Part shown: piece by piece, positions 8,442-19,127 of the stretch
Layout: each line of letters begins with the position of its first letter
How positions within the stretch are numbered: position 1 is the first letter of the stretch
Assembly: GCA_003220345.1 (NCBI GenBank)
Contig: QHSC01000080.1
Location: 1-64,000, forward strand
Reading direction: 5' to 3'
Length of the DNA: 64,000 nucleotides
Source: Candidatus Rokuibacteriota bacterium
GTDB lineage: Bacteria; Methylomirabilota; Methylomirabilia; Rokubacteriales; CSP1-6
The notes under the pieces: model-generated
Seen by the model: the letters and a program-made list of their open reading frames with translations, nothing else
What the model was told of the DNA's origin: nothing
Database searches by the model: none
Position numbers and translations under genes: made by a program

Positions 8442-9248
8442 TCAGTCGACCCGCGCGACTGTCAGCACCCCCACCGCGGCCGCGCCCGCGCGGGTCAGGC
8501 AGCGGGCGCATTCTCCCGCCGTGGCTCCCGTGGTCAGAATGTCGTCGACGAGCAGCACGTGACGGCCGACGATGAGCTCAGGCCGGCGCGCGACGAAGGC
8601 GCCCCGGACGTTCTGGCGGCGGGCCGCGGCGTCGAGGTCGGTTTGCGGCGCGGTGGCCGTCGCTCGGCCGAGCGCATCGAGGGCAACGGGTACGCCCCAG
8701 ACCTGCCCGAGGCGCGTGGCGAGAAGGGCCGACTGGTTGTAGCCACGCGCTCGCTCGCGGCGCGCGTGGAGCGGTACGGGCACGAGCAGATCGGGCGCGG
8801 CTCCCGGCAGCGCCCCCAGGCCGAGCTCGGCCAGCAGCTCGGCGAGCGGGGCCGCCAGGGCGCGGCGGCCGCCGAACTTGAAGGCGTGAAGCGCCTCCCG
8901 CGCGATGGGTCCATAGCGCACCGCTGCCCGCGCATACGAAAATGGCCTCCGTCGCGTCCGGCACTCGCCGCAGAGCCCCTCGATGGACAGCGCGACGCCG
9001 CAGCGTCGGCACCATGGAGGCGCGAGGCGCTCGAGACCCTGCCAGCATGTCCCGCACAGCGGATCGCGGCGGCCCGCCCCGAGCGGCGCCTGACACACGG
9101 GACAGAAGGGTGGGAAAAGCAGGTCGAGGGCGGCCGTGAGCCATGGCCAGACGTGGGAAGGCTTCGGAAGGGGGACGGAGCCCTCTTCCGAGCTACCTAG
9201 GGGCGCGACGTGTTCCAGCGCCGGCACGACGGGCAGCGCTCGATCCAT
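8442..9248 (-). CDS. ComF family phosphoribosyltransferase-like protein
   Basis: The N-terminal zinc module LLFPPFCPVC..CGTC..CRRCG..CGEC precedes a PRTase domain with GRHVLLVDDILTTGATA near the C-terminus. ComF proteins help bring single-stranded DNA into the cell during natural transformation, and homologues occur widely in species not known to be competent. The start is uncertain. ATG 9248 was chosen; it overlaps the lapB-like stop by about 50 bases, and a GTG at 9290 is also in frame. The partner comEA at 33753 is far away. Confidence 0.85.
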   Translation of the reverse strand: MDRALPVVPALEHVAPLGSSEEGSVPLPKPSHVWPWLTAALDLLFPPFCPVCQAPLGAGRRDPLCGTCWQGLERLAPPWCRRCGVALSIEGLCGECRTRRRPFSYARAAVRYGPIAREALHAFKFGGRRALAAPLAELLAELGLGALPGAAPDLLVPVPLHARRERARGYNQSALLATRLGQVWGVPVALDALGRATATAPQTDLDAAARRQNVRGAFVARRPELIVGRHVLLVDDILTTGATAGECARCLTRAGAAAVGVLTVARVD

Positions 9249-10483
9249 CGGCCGTGCTCCGCGCCGCAGGAGGCGCAGCGGTGCGGCCACTCGAAGGTGC
9301 CGGTGGACTGGAGCGCGCGGCGGTACTCCAGCAAGGCCTCCGCCGGCTGTCCCCGGCGCTCGAAGATGGCCCCCAGGTAGGCGTGCAGGCCCGGAAGGTC
9401 CGGGGCGCGCACCTCCACCTTCTGGAACTGGTCGGCCGCCTCGTCGAGCATGGCGAGCTCGAAGTAAACGCGGCCGAGGGCGAAGGCGAGGGCGAGGCTT
9501 TCCGGAGCGCGGGCGCTCGCATCCTGGTAGAGGGCGATCATCCGGGTGGGCCGCCCTCCGTCGCGATAGAGCTGCTCGACGCGCGCCAGGAGGGGCAGCG
9601 CGGGATTCGTTTCGAGCGCACGCTCCCAGACGCGGAGCGCCTCTCGACTGTCACCGCTCCGGAGATGCGCGTCGCCCAGGGCCACGGTGGCGGGGAGGAA
9701 GTCCGGCTCCGCGCGCAGCGCCTCGCGGAAGCGGCCGATGGCGGGCTGAATCTGCCCCTGCCCCAGGAGCGATCGGCCGAGCTCGAAGTAGATCCCCGCC
9801 AGCCAGGCCTGCTCGGTCGATCGCTCGGCGGGGCTGGCGGATGCCTCGAGGCGCTCCTGAGCCTGCAGGGCGCGCGTCCAGTCCCCGCGCTCCGCGCTCA
9901 GATCGCGGAGCGCGCGCATGGCGGTCAGGTGGTCCGGCGCCTTGACGAGCAGCCGCTCGAGCATGGCGGCTGCGTCGTCGGGCCGGCCCGCGCGCCGGTA
10001 GTCTTCCGCAGTCGCCAGCACGAGCTCGGGACGGTCGTCCGTGCGAAGCGCGTCGAGGTGGTGCACGAGGGCACCATGGGCGTCGCCGCGCTCGAGGGCC
10101 ATCTCTCCCAGGCGCGCGTGGGCCTGGGCGTGATCGGGGAACCGCTTCAGGAGCTCGCCATAGGCCTGGATAGCCGCCTCCGGCCGACCGGAGAGCTGGG
10201 CATCTACGCCGCGGTGGTAGAGATCGTCGAGCGATTCCGATCGCCGCGCGTCGCGGGTGCGCTGATAGTCGGCGTAGGTCCGGCGAAGATCCCGGGCGAG
10301 TCCGAACAGGAAGGCGAAAACGGACCCCGCGAGAAAGGCGCCCACCACGAGGGCGACCAGGGGGACGTCCCAGGCCCAGTCCGTGGACAGCGCAACACGG
10401 ACACGGGTGGCATTCACCGAGGCGAGATACGCGACAGCCGCCCCGAACGCCAAGGCCACGAAGACGCCGGAGCGAACGGACAC
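9197..10483 (-). CDS. LapA-LapB fusion: DUF1049 membrane domain, TPR repeats, rubredoxin-like end
   Basis: Residues 1-80 resemble LapA/YciS: two membrane helices (SGVFVALAFGAAVAYLASVN and VPLVALVVGAFLAGSVFAFLF) around a short periplasmic loop. Residues 100-390 are tetratricopeptide repeats, and the end carries CASCG..CPSC, the rubredoxin-like knuckle of LapB/YciM. In Escherichia coli, LapB recruits FtsH to LpxC and so limits LPS synthesis. LapA and LapB are separate proteins there and one chain here. Start GTG at 10483, directly after dksA; longer starts overlap dksA. No clear Shine-Dalgarno is visible. Confidence 0.82.
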   Translation of the reverse strand: MSVRSGVFVALAFGAAVAYLASVNATRVRVALSTDWAWDVPLVALVVGAFLAGSVFAFLFGLARDLRRTYADYQRTRDARRSESLDDLYHRGVDAQLSGRPEAAIQAYGELLKRFPDHAQAHARLGEMALERGDAHGALVHHLDALRTDDRPELVLATAEDYRRAGRPDDAAAMLERLLVKAPDHLTAMRALRDLSAERGDWTRALQAQERLEASASPAERSTEQAWLAGIYFELGRSLLGQGQIQPAIGRFREALRAEPDFLPATVALGDAHLRSGDSREALRVWERALETNPALPLLARVEQLYRDGGRPTRMIALYQDASARAPESLALAFALGRVYFELAMLDEAADQFQKVEVRAPDLPGLHAYLGAIFERRGQPAEALLEYRRALQSTGTFEWPHRCASCGAEHGRWIERCPSCRRWNTSRP

Positions 10484-10506
10484 GGCGGTGGGCGAGGGTA
10501 CCCGCG

Positions 10507-10872
10507 CTATCCCGCGGCCGTGCGCTCTTCTTCTTCGACGGCCCGCTGGCAGTCGATGCAGTAGCGGGCGAAGGGCAGCGCCTCGAGGCGCTTGTCCGCG
10601 ATGGCCTCGCCGCAGCGCTCGCAATCTCCGTAGCTGCCCTCATCGAGCTTCTGCAGCGCGGAGACGACTTCTTTCAGGAGTCGCTGCGTGCCGTTGCCGA
10701 GCTCGAAGAGAAACTCGCGGTTATAGGACGTCGCGGCCTGGTCCCCGAGGTCCTTCGTCGAATCGTCATCCGGGCCCTTGCCGTAGAGCACGTTCTTGCC
10801 CACTTCTTCGACGAGCTCACGGTGCTTCTCCTCCAGCTTCTTCCGGAACTGCGCGACACGATCCTTCTTCAT
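10507..10872 (-). CDS. DksA/TraR family zinc-finger transcription factor
   Basis: The 121-residue protein has a long charged coiled coil (about residues 1-80) and a C4 zinc knuckle CERCG..YCIDC at about residues 85-108. Such proteins enter the secondary channel of RNA polymerase and, with ppGpp, retune promoters in starvation. The tip residues DDD in KGPDDDSTKD fit the acidic tip of the family. The ATG at 10872 lies eight bases after GGAGGAG; the ATG fifteen bases upstream overlaps that ribosome site and is rejected. Confidence 0.9.
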   Translation of the reverse strand: MKKDRVAQFRKKLEEKHRELVEEVGKNVLYGKGPDDDSTKDLGDQAATSYNREFLFELGNGTQRLLKEVVSALQKLDEGSYGDCERCGEAIADKRLEALPFARYCIDCQRAVEEEERTAAG

Positions 10873-10946
10873 CACTGTCTCCTCCACGACACGGCGAACG
10901 ATTCGCCGGAATTAGACGCGAAGGCTACCACGCCCTCCGAGGGAAA

Positions 10947-11318
10947 TCAATCGCGCGGCCGCGCCCCGACCTCGACGGAGAGGAGCGGCGCGTCTCCCCA
11001 CAGGCGCTCGAGCGCGTAGAACTGGCGAGTCTCTTCGAGAAACACGTGCACGACCACGTCGACGTAGTCCAGGAGCACCCAGCCGCTCTCCGCGCCGCCT
11101 TCCTGGTGGCGAGGTCGCGAGCCCTCGGCCTTGAGGGCGGCCCGGACGGCGTCCACGATGGTGTCGGCCTGGGTCGTCGAGCGCGCGCTGCACACGATGA
11201 AGAAATCGGCCACCGTGGACAGGCCCTGCAGGTCGAGCACGACGAGGTTCTCAGCGTTCTTGTCGAGGGCGGCTTTGGCGGCGAGACGCGCGGTGGCCTC
11301 CGCGGACAGGGCGACCAT
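10947..11318 (-). CDS. rsfS: Ribosomal silencing factor RsfS
   Basis: The 123-residue protein shows the RsfS core: NAENLVVLDLQGLSTVADFFIVCSARSTTQ near residues 21-50 and GWVLLDYVDVVVHVFLEETRQFYALERLWGDAP near residues 79-111. It binds ribosomal protein L14 and blocks subunit joining in stationary phase. The ATG overlaps the nadD stop (TGATG), the classic nadD-rsfS arrangement. Confidence 0.95.
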   Translation of the reverse strand: MVALSAEATARLAAKAALDKNAENLVVLDLQGLSTVADFFIVCSARSTTQADTIVDAVRAALKAEGSRPRHQEGGAESGWVLLDYVDVVVHVFLEETRQFYALERLWGDAPLLSVEVGARPRD

Positions 11319-11941
11319 CAGGCTCCGGGTCCGTAGAGGCCGTGCGCGCGGATGTACGCCGCCACCGCTTCCGGCATGCGATAGGCCAGGCTGCGTCCTT
11401 CGCGAGCCCGCCGGCGCAAGTCGGAGCCCGAGATGGGCAGAGAAGCCGCGCGATGGAGAATCGGGCCGTCCGGGGCGCCGAAGGCGCCCAGCCCGAGCTC
11501 GGCGAGCACCTTCTGGGCCGCGGGAGCGTCGGGGTCGAAGTCGGCGCCCGTGCGCGGCACCACCACGAGCCGGGCGAGCCGGGCGACCTGGCGCGGCTCG
11601 CGCCAGCTCAGCAGATCGAGGAAGGTCTCCGAGCCGATGAGCAGGAAGAGCTCGCCTTCCGAGGCCAGCGCGCTCAGGGTGTCCACCGTGTACGACGGAC
11701 CGGACCGGCGCAGCTCGATGTCGGAGACGGCGAAGCGCGGATGCTCGTGGACGGCGAGGGCGGTCATCCGATAGCGATGCTCGACCGCCGCCAGCTCGGA
11801 GGCGGGCTTGTGGGGCGGCTGGGCCGCCGGCACGAAAAGGACCCGGTCGAGGCGGAGCGCTTCACAGATGTCGTCGGCGAGAAGGAGGTGTCCGAAGTGG
11901 ATGGGGTTGAAGGAGCCTCCGAAGACGCCGACCGTGGGCAC
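11318..11941 (-). CDS. nadD: Nicotinate-nucleotide adenylyltransferase
   Basis: The 207-residue enzyme adenylates nicotinate mononucleotide in NAD synthesis. The nucleotidyl-transferase motif GGSFNPIHFGHLLLAD is at residues 8-23, and the C-terminal PISGSDLRRRAREG stands where the ISSTxIR motif is expected. The GTG start at 11941 places GVFGGSFNP correctly. It lies nine bases after proA and is coupled to rsfS. Confidence 0.95.
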   Translation of the reverse strand: MPTVGVFGGSFNPIHFGHLLLADDICEALRLDRVLFVPAAQPPHKPASELAAVEHRYRMTALAVHEHPRFAVSDIELRRSGPSYTVDTLSALASEGELFLLIGSETFLDLLSWREPRQVARLARLVVVPRTGADFDPDAPAAQKVLAELGLGAFGAPDGPILHRAASLPISGSDLRRRAREGRSLAYRMPEAVAAYIRAHGLYGPGA

Positions 11942-11949
11942 CGGTACCG

Positions 11950-13206
11950 CTACTCCCGCACCTGGCCGTCACCCATGACGACGAACTTGGTCGTGGTCAG
12001 CTCCCGCACGCCCACCGGCCCGCGCGCGTGCAGCCGCGATGTCGAGATCCCCATCTCCGCCCCCATGCCGAACTGCGAGCCGTCGACGAGGCGCGTGGAG
12101 GCATTGACGACCACGGCCGCCGCGTCGATCTCCTGGGTGAAGCGCCGCGCGCGGCGGAGGTCCGAGGTGACGATCGCCTCCGCGAGCCCCGAGCCATGGC
12201 GCCGGATATGGTCGACGGCCTCCTCGAAGCTCGCCACCACCCGCACGGCCAGGATGTAGTCGAGGTACTCCGTGTCCCAGTCGCTCTCCGCGGCCGGCCG
12301 CGCCGCGGGCACCAGCGCGCGCGTGCGCTCGCAGCCGCGCAGCTCCACGCCCGCGGCCTGGAGGCGGACGGCCGCCGCGGGCAGGAAGCCCTCGGCCACC
12401 GCCGCGTGGACGAGGAGTGTCTCCGCCGAGTTGCACACGCTTACCCGCTGCGCCTTCGCGTTCACCACGATCGCCGCGGCCATCTCCAGATCGGCGCTCT
12501 CATCGACGTAGACGTGACACAGGCCCCTGTCGTGCTTGAGCACGGGCACCGTGGCCTTCTCGGCGACGAGGCGCACGAACTCCTCCCCCCCGCGAGGAAT
12601 GATGAGGTCGATGTACCGGTCGAGGGTGAGCATGCTCATCACGGCCGCGCGGTCAGCGGTGTCCAGGACCTGCACGGCCTCCGCGGGAAGGCCGGTCTTC
12701 TCCACCGCCCTCGCCAGCACCTGGGTGATGGCCGTGTTGGAGTCGAGCGCCTCGCTCCCGCCTCGCAGGAGCACCGCGTTGCCCGACTTCAGGCAGAGCC
12801 CGGCCGCATCCGCCGTCACGTTGGGACGGGACTCGTAGATGAACCCGACGACGCCGAGAGGGACACGCACCCGCGAGATCTCGAGGCCATTGGGCCGCCT
12901 CCACGCGTCCACGGTCTCCCCCACCGGATCCGGGAGGGCCGCGATCTGGCGCAGGCCCGTCGCCATCTCCGCGATGCGGGCCTCCGTCAGGGTCAGGCGA
13001 TCGAGAAAGGCGCGGGTCAGCCCCGCCGCGCGCCCGCGCTCGAGGTCGCCGCGATTCGCCTCGATGATGGCCGCCGTCTTCTCCTCGAGCCCGCGCGCCA
13101 TCTGCTGGAGCGCCTCGTCCTTGGTCCGGGTCGAGGCGAGAGCGAGGGCCCGGGCCGCTGCCTTGGCCGCCCGCGCCTTGCCGGTGACGTGCGCCGCCGC
13201 GTCCAT
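11950..13206 (-). CDS. proA: Gamma-glutamyl phosphate reductase
   Basis: The 418-residue enzyme reduces gamma-glutamyl phosphate to the semialdehyde in proline synthesis. Catalytic C258 lies in QRVSVCNSAETLLV, the NADP-binding region includes GVVGFIYESRPNVT, and GSEALDSN is conserved. The ATG at 13206 has GGAGG nine bases upstream; an ATG nine bases earlier also exists. The ribosome site lies inside the end of proB, so expression is tied to that gene. Confidence 0.96.
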   Translation of the reverse strand: MDAAAHVTGKARAAKAAARALALASTRTKDEALQQMARGLEEKTAAIIEANRGDLERGRAAGLTRAFLDRLTLTEARIAEMATGLRQIAALPDPVGETVDAWRRPNGLEISRVRVPLGVVGFIYESRPNVTADAAGLCLKSGNAVLLRGGSEALDSNTAITQVLARAVEKTGLPAEAVQVLDTADRAAVMSMLTLDRYIDLIIPRGGEEFVRLVAEKATVPVLKHDRGLCHVYVDESADLEMAAAIVVNAKAQRVSVCNSAETLLVHAAVAEGFLPAAAVRLQAAGVELRGCERTRALVPAARPAAESDWDTEYLDYILAVRVVASFEEAVDHIRRHGSGLAEAIVTSDLRRARRFTQEIDAAAVVVNASTRLVDGSQFGMGAEMGISTSRLHARGPVGVRELTTTKFVVMGDGQVRE

Positions 13207-13208
13207 GA

Positions 13209-15376
<2,168 letters not shown>

Positions 15377-15634
15377 TTAGGCGGGCTGCTGGGCGATGCT
15401 GACGTACTTGTCGTCGCCCTTGCGCTCGAAGCGGACGTATCCGTCGGAGGTGGCGAACAGCGTGTGGTCGGTGCCGAGCCCGACATTGGACCCCGGCTTG
15501 AACCGGGTGCCACGCTGCCGCACGATGATGCTGCCGGCGGTCACGAACTGCCCGCCGAAGCGCTTGACGCCGAGCCGCTGGGCATTGGAATCGCGGCCGT
15601 TGCGAGAGCTGCCGACGCCCTTCTTGTGTGCCAT
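15377..15634 (-). CDS. rpmA: Large ribosomal subunit protein bL27
   Basis: The 85-residue protein opens [29 protein letters not shown], the diagnostic L27 start whose N-terminal tail reaches the peptidyl-transferase centre. There is no extra N-terminal peptide that would need cleavage, unlike in Firmicutes. It lies four bases after rplU. Confidence 0.98.
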   Translation of the reverse strand: MAHKKGVGSSRNGRDSNAQRLGVKRFGGQFVTAGSIIVRQRGTRFKPGSNVGLGTDHTLFATSDGYVRFERKGDDKYVSIAQQPA

Positions 15635-15638
15635 GTCG

Positions 15639-15950
15639 CTATGCCTCGATCTTGGTGATGCGGACCGCCGTCATGATCTGCCGGTGCCCGCGCTTCCGCC
15701 GGTAGTTCTTCCGTCGCTTGAACTTGACCACGAGGACCTTGGCGCCCTTCTTCTCGGCCACGACCTCGCCGGTGACCCTGGCCGAGGCGAGGGCCTGAGG
15801 CTCGGCCGTCACCTGCCCGTCCTTGGTGACGAGCAGCACGTGCTTGAACTCGACCGAGGCGCCGGCCGACTTGGCCAGTCGCTCGACCTTGATCACCTGC
15901 CCCGGGGTCACCCGATACTGCTTGCCGCCCGTCGCGATCACCGCTTCCAT
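15639..15950 (-). CDS. rplU: Large ribosomal subunit protein bL21
   Basis: The 103-residue protein begins [20 protein letters not shown] and ends [26 protein letters not shown], both typical of L21, which binds 23S rRNA domain I. It is the first gene of the rplU-rpmA-obg-proBA-nadD-rsfS cluster. Confidence 0.98.
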   Translation of the reverse strand: MEAVIATGGKQYRVTPGQVIKVERLAKSAGASVEFKHVLLVTKDGQVTAEPQALASARVTGEVVAEKKGAKVLVVKFKRRKNYRRKRGHRQIMTAVRITKIEA

Positions 15951-16011
15951 GAGCCGCTGGCCTCTTCCTTTACGTTAATGGATGGTGCCCCGTGAACTGA
16001 CGCGAGCGCTC

Positions 16012-16041
16012 ATCAAACCACACACGCGGCACGAAAGTCAA
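16012..16041 (-). promoter_or_regulatory. Promoter of the rplU cluster
   Basis: TTGACT (16041-16036, minus strand) and TTTGAT (16017-16012) are separated by 18 nt. Transcription would start near 16005, giving an untranslated leader of about 55 nt that could hold an L21 autogenous site, though none was recognised. Confidence 0.6.
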
Positions 16042-16064
16042 GCATGACGGCACCTTAGCCGGTG

Positions 16065-16715
16065 TCAGGCAGCTTCGAGATAGCGGGCCAGGCGTTCGCG
16101 AAGGAAGAGGCGCGAGCGGTGCACACGAGACTTCACGGCGGGCAGGCTGATGTGTAGGGTCTCGGCGATCTCCGGATTCGAGAGCCCCTCGACATCGTGC
16201 ATGAGAAACGCCGTTCGATAGTCCGTGGGCAGATCGTTGATGGCCGTGGTCAGCACCGTCCGCAGCTCCGTCTGCAGCGCGGGCTCCTCGACCTTCCCCG
16301 ACCAGTCCGCCACCGGCTCGATATACGGGCGCTGCTCGTCGACTCCGGGCGAGAGGGCATCCCATGACACTTCCTGGCGCCGGCTCTTCCGCGTGCGCAG
16401 CTTCTGGTAGGCGGCGTTGGCGGTGATGCGATAGACCCAGCTGCCGAAGGCCGACTCGCCCTTGAAGGTGTCGATCTTCCGGGCCGCCGTCCATAGCGCA
16501 TCCTGGACCACCTCTTCAGCGTCCTGCTCGTTGCCGGTGATACGAATGGCCAGGCGATAGACGCGATCGCCGTACGTATCGAGCAAGTGCTCGGTCGCGT
16601 CCTCATCGCCGCGGCGTAGACCCGCCACGAGCGCGGCGTCACGGTCGACGCGCACTGTGCCGGTAGGAACCTGCTTTTCGGGCTCAGCCATCGCTTCCGC
16701 CTGGGGCGCGCTCAT
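16065..16715 (-). CDS. ECF-type RNA polymerase sigma factor (sigma-70 family)
   Basis: The 216-residue protein contains region 2 (YGDRVYRLAIRITGNEQDAEEVVQDALWTAARKIDTFKGESAFGSWVYRITANAA, about residues 48-102) and region 4 (DLPTDYRTAFLMHDVEGLSNPEIAETLHISLPAVKSRVHRSRLFLRERL, about residues 162-211). A linker of about 60 residues separates them. No anti-sigma gene follows; the next gene is rplU. It may be controlled by a distant partner or by its own transcription. The target promoters are unknown. Confidence 0.92.
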   Translation of the reverse strand: MSAPQAEAMAEPEKQVPTGTVRVDRDAALVAGLRRGDEDATEHLLDTYGDRVYRLAIRITGNEQDAEEVVQDALWTAARKIDTFKGESAFGSWVYRITANAAYQKLRTRKSRRQEVSWDALSPGVDEQRPYIEPVADWSGKVEEPALQTELRTVLTTAINDLPTDYRTAFLMHDVEGLSNPEIAETLHISLPAVKSRVHRSRLFLRERLARYLEAA

Positions 16716-16773
16716 CGAATCTCCCCGGTGCCCGTGGGGGCACGTCCTCTCTTCCTCTGGTCAGGGCCTTGAA

Positions 16774-17400
16774 TCAGGATTTCGCATACAGCGTCAGGTG
16801 CTGCTTCAGCTCGTCCACGCACTTTTCCATGACCCCGATGTCCTTGGTCACTTTGGTCATGAGGATGGCGCCTTCGAGGGCGGCCACGAGGAAATGCGCG
16901 GCCCGCTCCGGGTTGCAGTCGGCCCGGAGCTCCCCTCGTGCCTGCCCCCGCGCCAATGCCTCGGTGAGCGTGCGCCGCCACTCCGCGAAGATCTGGGCCA
17001 GCCGCTGCCGGAACCCCTCGTGCACGTCGGACAGCTCGGAGGCGAGATTGCCCATGGGGCAGCCGCCGACGCAGTTCCGCTGGCGCTGATTGTCCAGCAC
17101 GAGATCGAGGAAACCCTCGATCTGACCCATGACGTCGGGCTCGGGATCGGCGAAGGCTGGCTCGAGGGTTCGCGCGAGAAAGGCCGTCACGAGGCGCTCG
17201 ATGATGGCGTAGCCGAGGTCTTCCTTGCTCCTGAAGTGGTAGTAGAAGTTGCCCTTGCCCACCCCGCTCTCACGCAGCACGTCGTCCAGCGACGTGCAGT
17301 GATAGCCCTGAAGGTGGATGAGACGGCTCGCCGCGTCTAGGATCTGGTCCCGCGTGGCGGCGCCCTTGGCGCTCTTCGTCTCGGCCAGCATCTGCGGCAT
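16774..17400 (-). CDS. TetR/AcrR family transcriptional regulator
   Basis: The 208-residue protein has an N-terminal helix-turn-helix (ATRDQILDAASRLIHLQGYHCTSLDDVLRESGVGKGNFYYHFRSKEDL, about residues 15-61) and an alpha-helical ligand domain with a CVGGCPMGNLASEL segment found in several TetR subfamilies. It probably represses the genes around it or itself. The ATG at 17400 follows GGGGGAG closely; an in-frame reading from 17442 would cross the operator-like palindrome and is rejected. Confidence 0.9.
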   Translation of the reverse strand: MPQMLAETKSAKGAATRDQILDAASRLIHLQGYHCTSLDDVLRESGVGKGNFYYHFRSKEDLGYAIIERLVTAFLARTLEPAFADPEPDVMGQIEGFLDLVLDNQRQRNCVGGCPMGNLASELSDVHEGFRQRLAQIFAEWRRTLTEALARGQARGELRADCNPERAAHFLVAALEGAILMTKVTKDIGVMEKCVDELKQHLTLYAKS

Positions 17401-17437
17401 GGCTCCCCCTACTGGGACTCTCGCCAGGAGATTTTGT

Positions 17438-17451
17438 ACCAAACGGTCGGT
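17438..17451. promoter_or_regulatory. TetR-type operator upstream of the tetR gene
   Basis: ACCAAACGGTCGGT is an imperfect inverted repeat (ACCRAMC / GKTYGGT) of the type bound by AcrR/TetR dimers. It lies 37 bases before the tetR-family start, in the gap shared with the end of the hydrolase gene. Autorepression is inferred. Confidence 0.6.
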
Positions 17452-17508
17452 AAAAGGCTAAACCACACTTCTAGATCTGTCAATCCCGGCAATGTTAAAC
17501 AAGACGAG

Positions 17509-18231
17509 CTAATTCAAGTACTTGGAAAGCCATAGACTGGTTAGATTCCAGGCTCCTGCCGCCGCGTCGGGATGAAAGGACGGCCGGTCGTCGCAGAAGA
17601 ACCCGTGTCCCGCCCCGGCATACACTTTGACCTCGAACGTCTTCTTGAGCCGCCTGAGCGTGTCTTCCAGCCGGCGCACCTGGTCCATAGGGATCATGCG
17701 ATCAGCCTCGCCGAAAAGGCAGAGCACAGGACACTGGATGCGTGCGGCGTCGTGGAGGGGAGCGGTCGGAGTGTCGGCGGCGATGCCGCCGCCATAGAAG
17801 GCAATGGCGACCTTGACGGCGGCGGGATGCCGACACGCCGTGAGGAAGGCGATACGTCCGCCCACACAGAAGCCCATGATCCCGATCCTGTCGCCGCGCA
17901 CCTCCGCGAGGGACTTGAGGTGCTGGATGACCACGCCCATCTCGGCCATGAGAGCGGCATCGTCCAATCGCTGGATATAGCCCATGGCGCGAGACACGTC
18001 CTCATAGGCCACGATGGGGCTGCCGAAGCGGTAGAAGAAATCGGGCGCGATCGTCACGTAGCCCTCGCGGGCGACCCGCTCCGCCACGGCCTTGATATGC
18101 GCGTTGAGCCCGAAGGCCTCCATCACCACGATGACGGCCGGATAGGGGCCGCCGGTCGCGGGCCGGCAGACATAGGCGGGCATGAGACCGTCGGCAGTGG
18201 GCAGCGAGTCCGTGTCTGTCCTGATGTCCAT
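17509..18231 (-). CDS. Dienelactone hydrolase family protein
   Basis: The 240-residue alpha/beta hydrolase carries the dienelactone hydrolase triad: C122 in GFCVGGR, D177 in FGEADRMIP and H209 in GAGHGF, with E38 in VVMEAFG. Such enzymes open lactone rings in aromatic catabolism or act as general esterases. The ATG at 18231 follows a short gap after the DUF2889 gene. It could be a target of the TetR gene just downstream. Confidence 0.88.
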   Translation of the reverse strand: MDIRTDTDSLPTADGLMPAYVCRPATGGPYPAVIVVMEAFGLNAHIKAVAERVAREGYVTIAPDFFYRFGSPIVAYEDVSRAMGYIQRLDDAALMAEMGVVIQHLKSLAEVRGDRIGIMGFCVGGRIAFLTACRHPAAVKVAIAFYGGGIAADTPTAPLHDAARIQCPVLCLFGEADRMIPMDQVRRLEDTLRRLKKTFEVKVYAGAGHGFFCDDRPSFHPDAAAGAWNLTSLWLSKYLN

Positions 18232-18242
18232 GGCCTCCCCCG

Positions 18243-19127
18243 CTACACGGTCAGGAGCTTGAGCAGATCCGACGTCAGATCGTAGAGCTGGGCGCAGCCG
18301 GCGGGGCCGCCGACGAGCGCCTGGATGCGCTTCCGGAGTCCCGCGTCCACCGTCTCCCCTCTGAGCGAGGCAATCTTGCCCTGGGGCTCGGTGCACAGGC
18401 CCTGATACGGGAGCCGTGAGGTGATGGAATCGGCGGCAGCGATGCGGCCGGACTCGACCTCGATCTCGTAGTGGATGTCGAAACCGTGGACATTGTCGTG
18501 CATGGAGTGGAAGCAGTGGAGCCGCGGGCCCGTGCGCACGAGCCGCAGCACTCTCTTGCGGACGAAGACGCGCGAGGCGCCGGGAGGCGGGCTGTAGAGG
18601 TCGGCCACCATGGGCGTAGTCACCTCTCGCGCCTCGAGCAGCGCGCGCCCCGCCTGGCTGTACGTGAAGCACGAGTCGGGAAGGTCGATCCAGCCCGTGG
18701 TGTCGAGATCCCAGCACGCGCGCGGGCCGCCCGTGGCCATGGCCGCCGTCGCCTCGCGCGGAAGCTTGGCGACCTGGCGAGCAAGCCGGGCGACCTCGAT
18801 GCCCGCGTCCACGAAGAAGCTCGAGCCGGCGCCCGCGCCGGCCAGAACGGTCAGCCGTCGCGCGAAGCCCGCCACCATCCGCGCGCCGCGGAGCTCGGCG
18901 AGCCGGGAGGCCGCCGCCCTGTCCATCCGGTCCGTGAGCGCGCGGGCGCGAGCCTCGCGCACCTCGTAGCCCGGAGACGGCGTGCACACCGCGCTGAGCT
19001 CGACGCCGAAGGAATCGTCGTGCACGCGCACGGTGTGGGTGAACGCGTCCTCGTGGGAATTGTCCACCCACCCTTCCACCACCCGCTCGTAGCGGTCGCG
19101 TCCCTGGAGGAGGGTCGAGCCGATCAT
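18243..19127 (-). CDS. DUF2889 domain-containing protein
   Basis: The 294-residue protein has no signal peptide or membrane segment. The last third resembles DUF2889: [29 protein letters not shown] followed by [20 protein letters not shown], where the C and L..L pattern is conserved. The function is unknown. Its ATG overlaps the copA stop by four bases, placing it in the copper operon by coupling. Confidence 0.72.
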   Translation of the reverse strand: MIGSTLLQGRDRYERVVEGWVDNSHEDAFTHTVRVHDDSFGVELSAVCTPSPGYEVREARARALTDRMDRAAASRLAELRGARMVAGFARRLTVLAGAGAGSSFFVDAGIEVARLARQVAKLPREATAAMATGGPRACWDLDTTGWIDLPDSCFTYSQAGRALLEAREVTTPMVADLYSPPPGASRVFVRKRVLRLVRTGPRLHCFHSMHDNVHGFDIHYEIEVESGRIAAADSITSRLPYQGLCTEPQGKIASLRGETVDAGLRKRIQALVGGPAGCAQLYDLTSDLLKLLTV

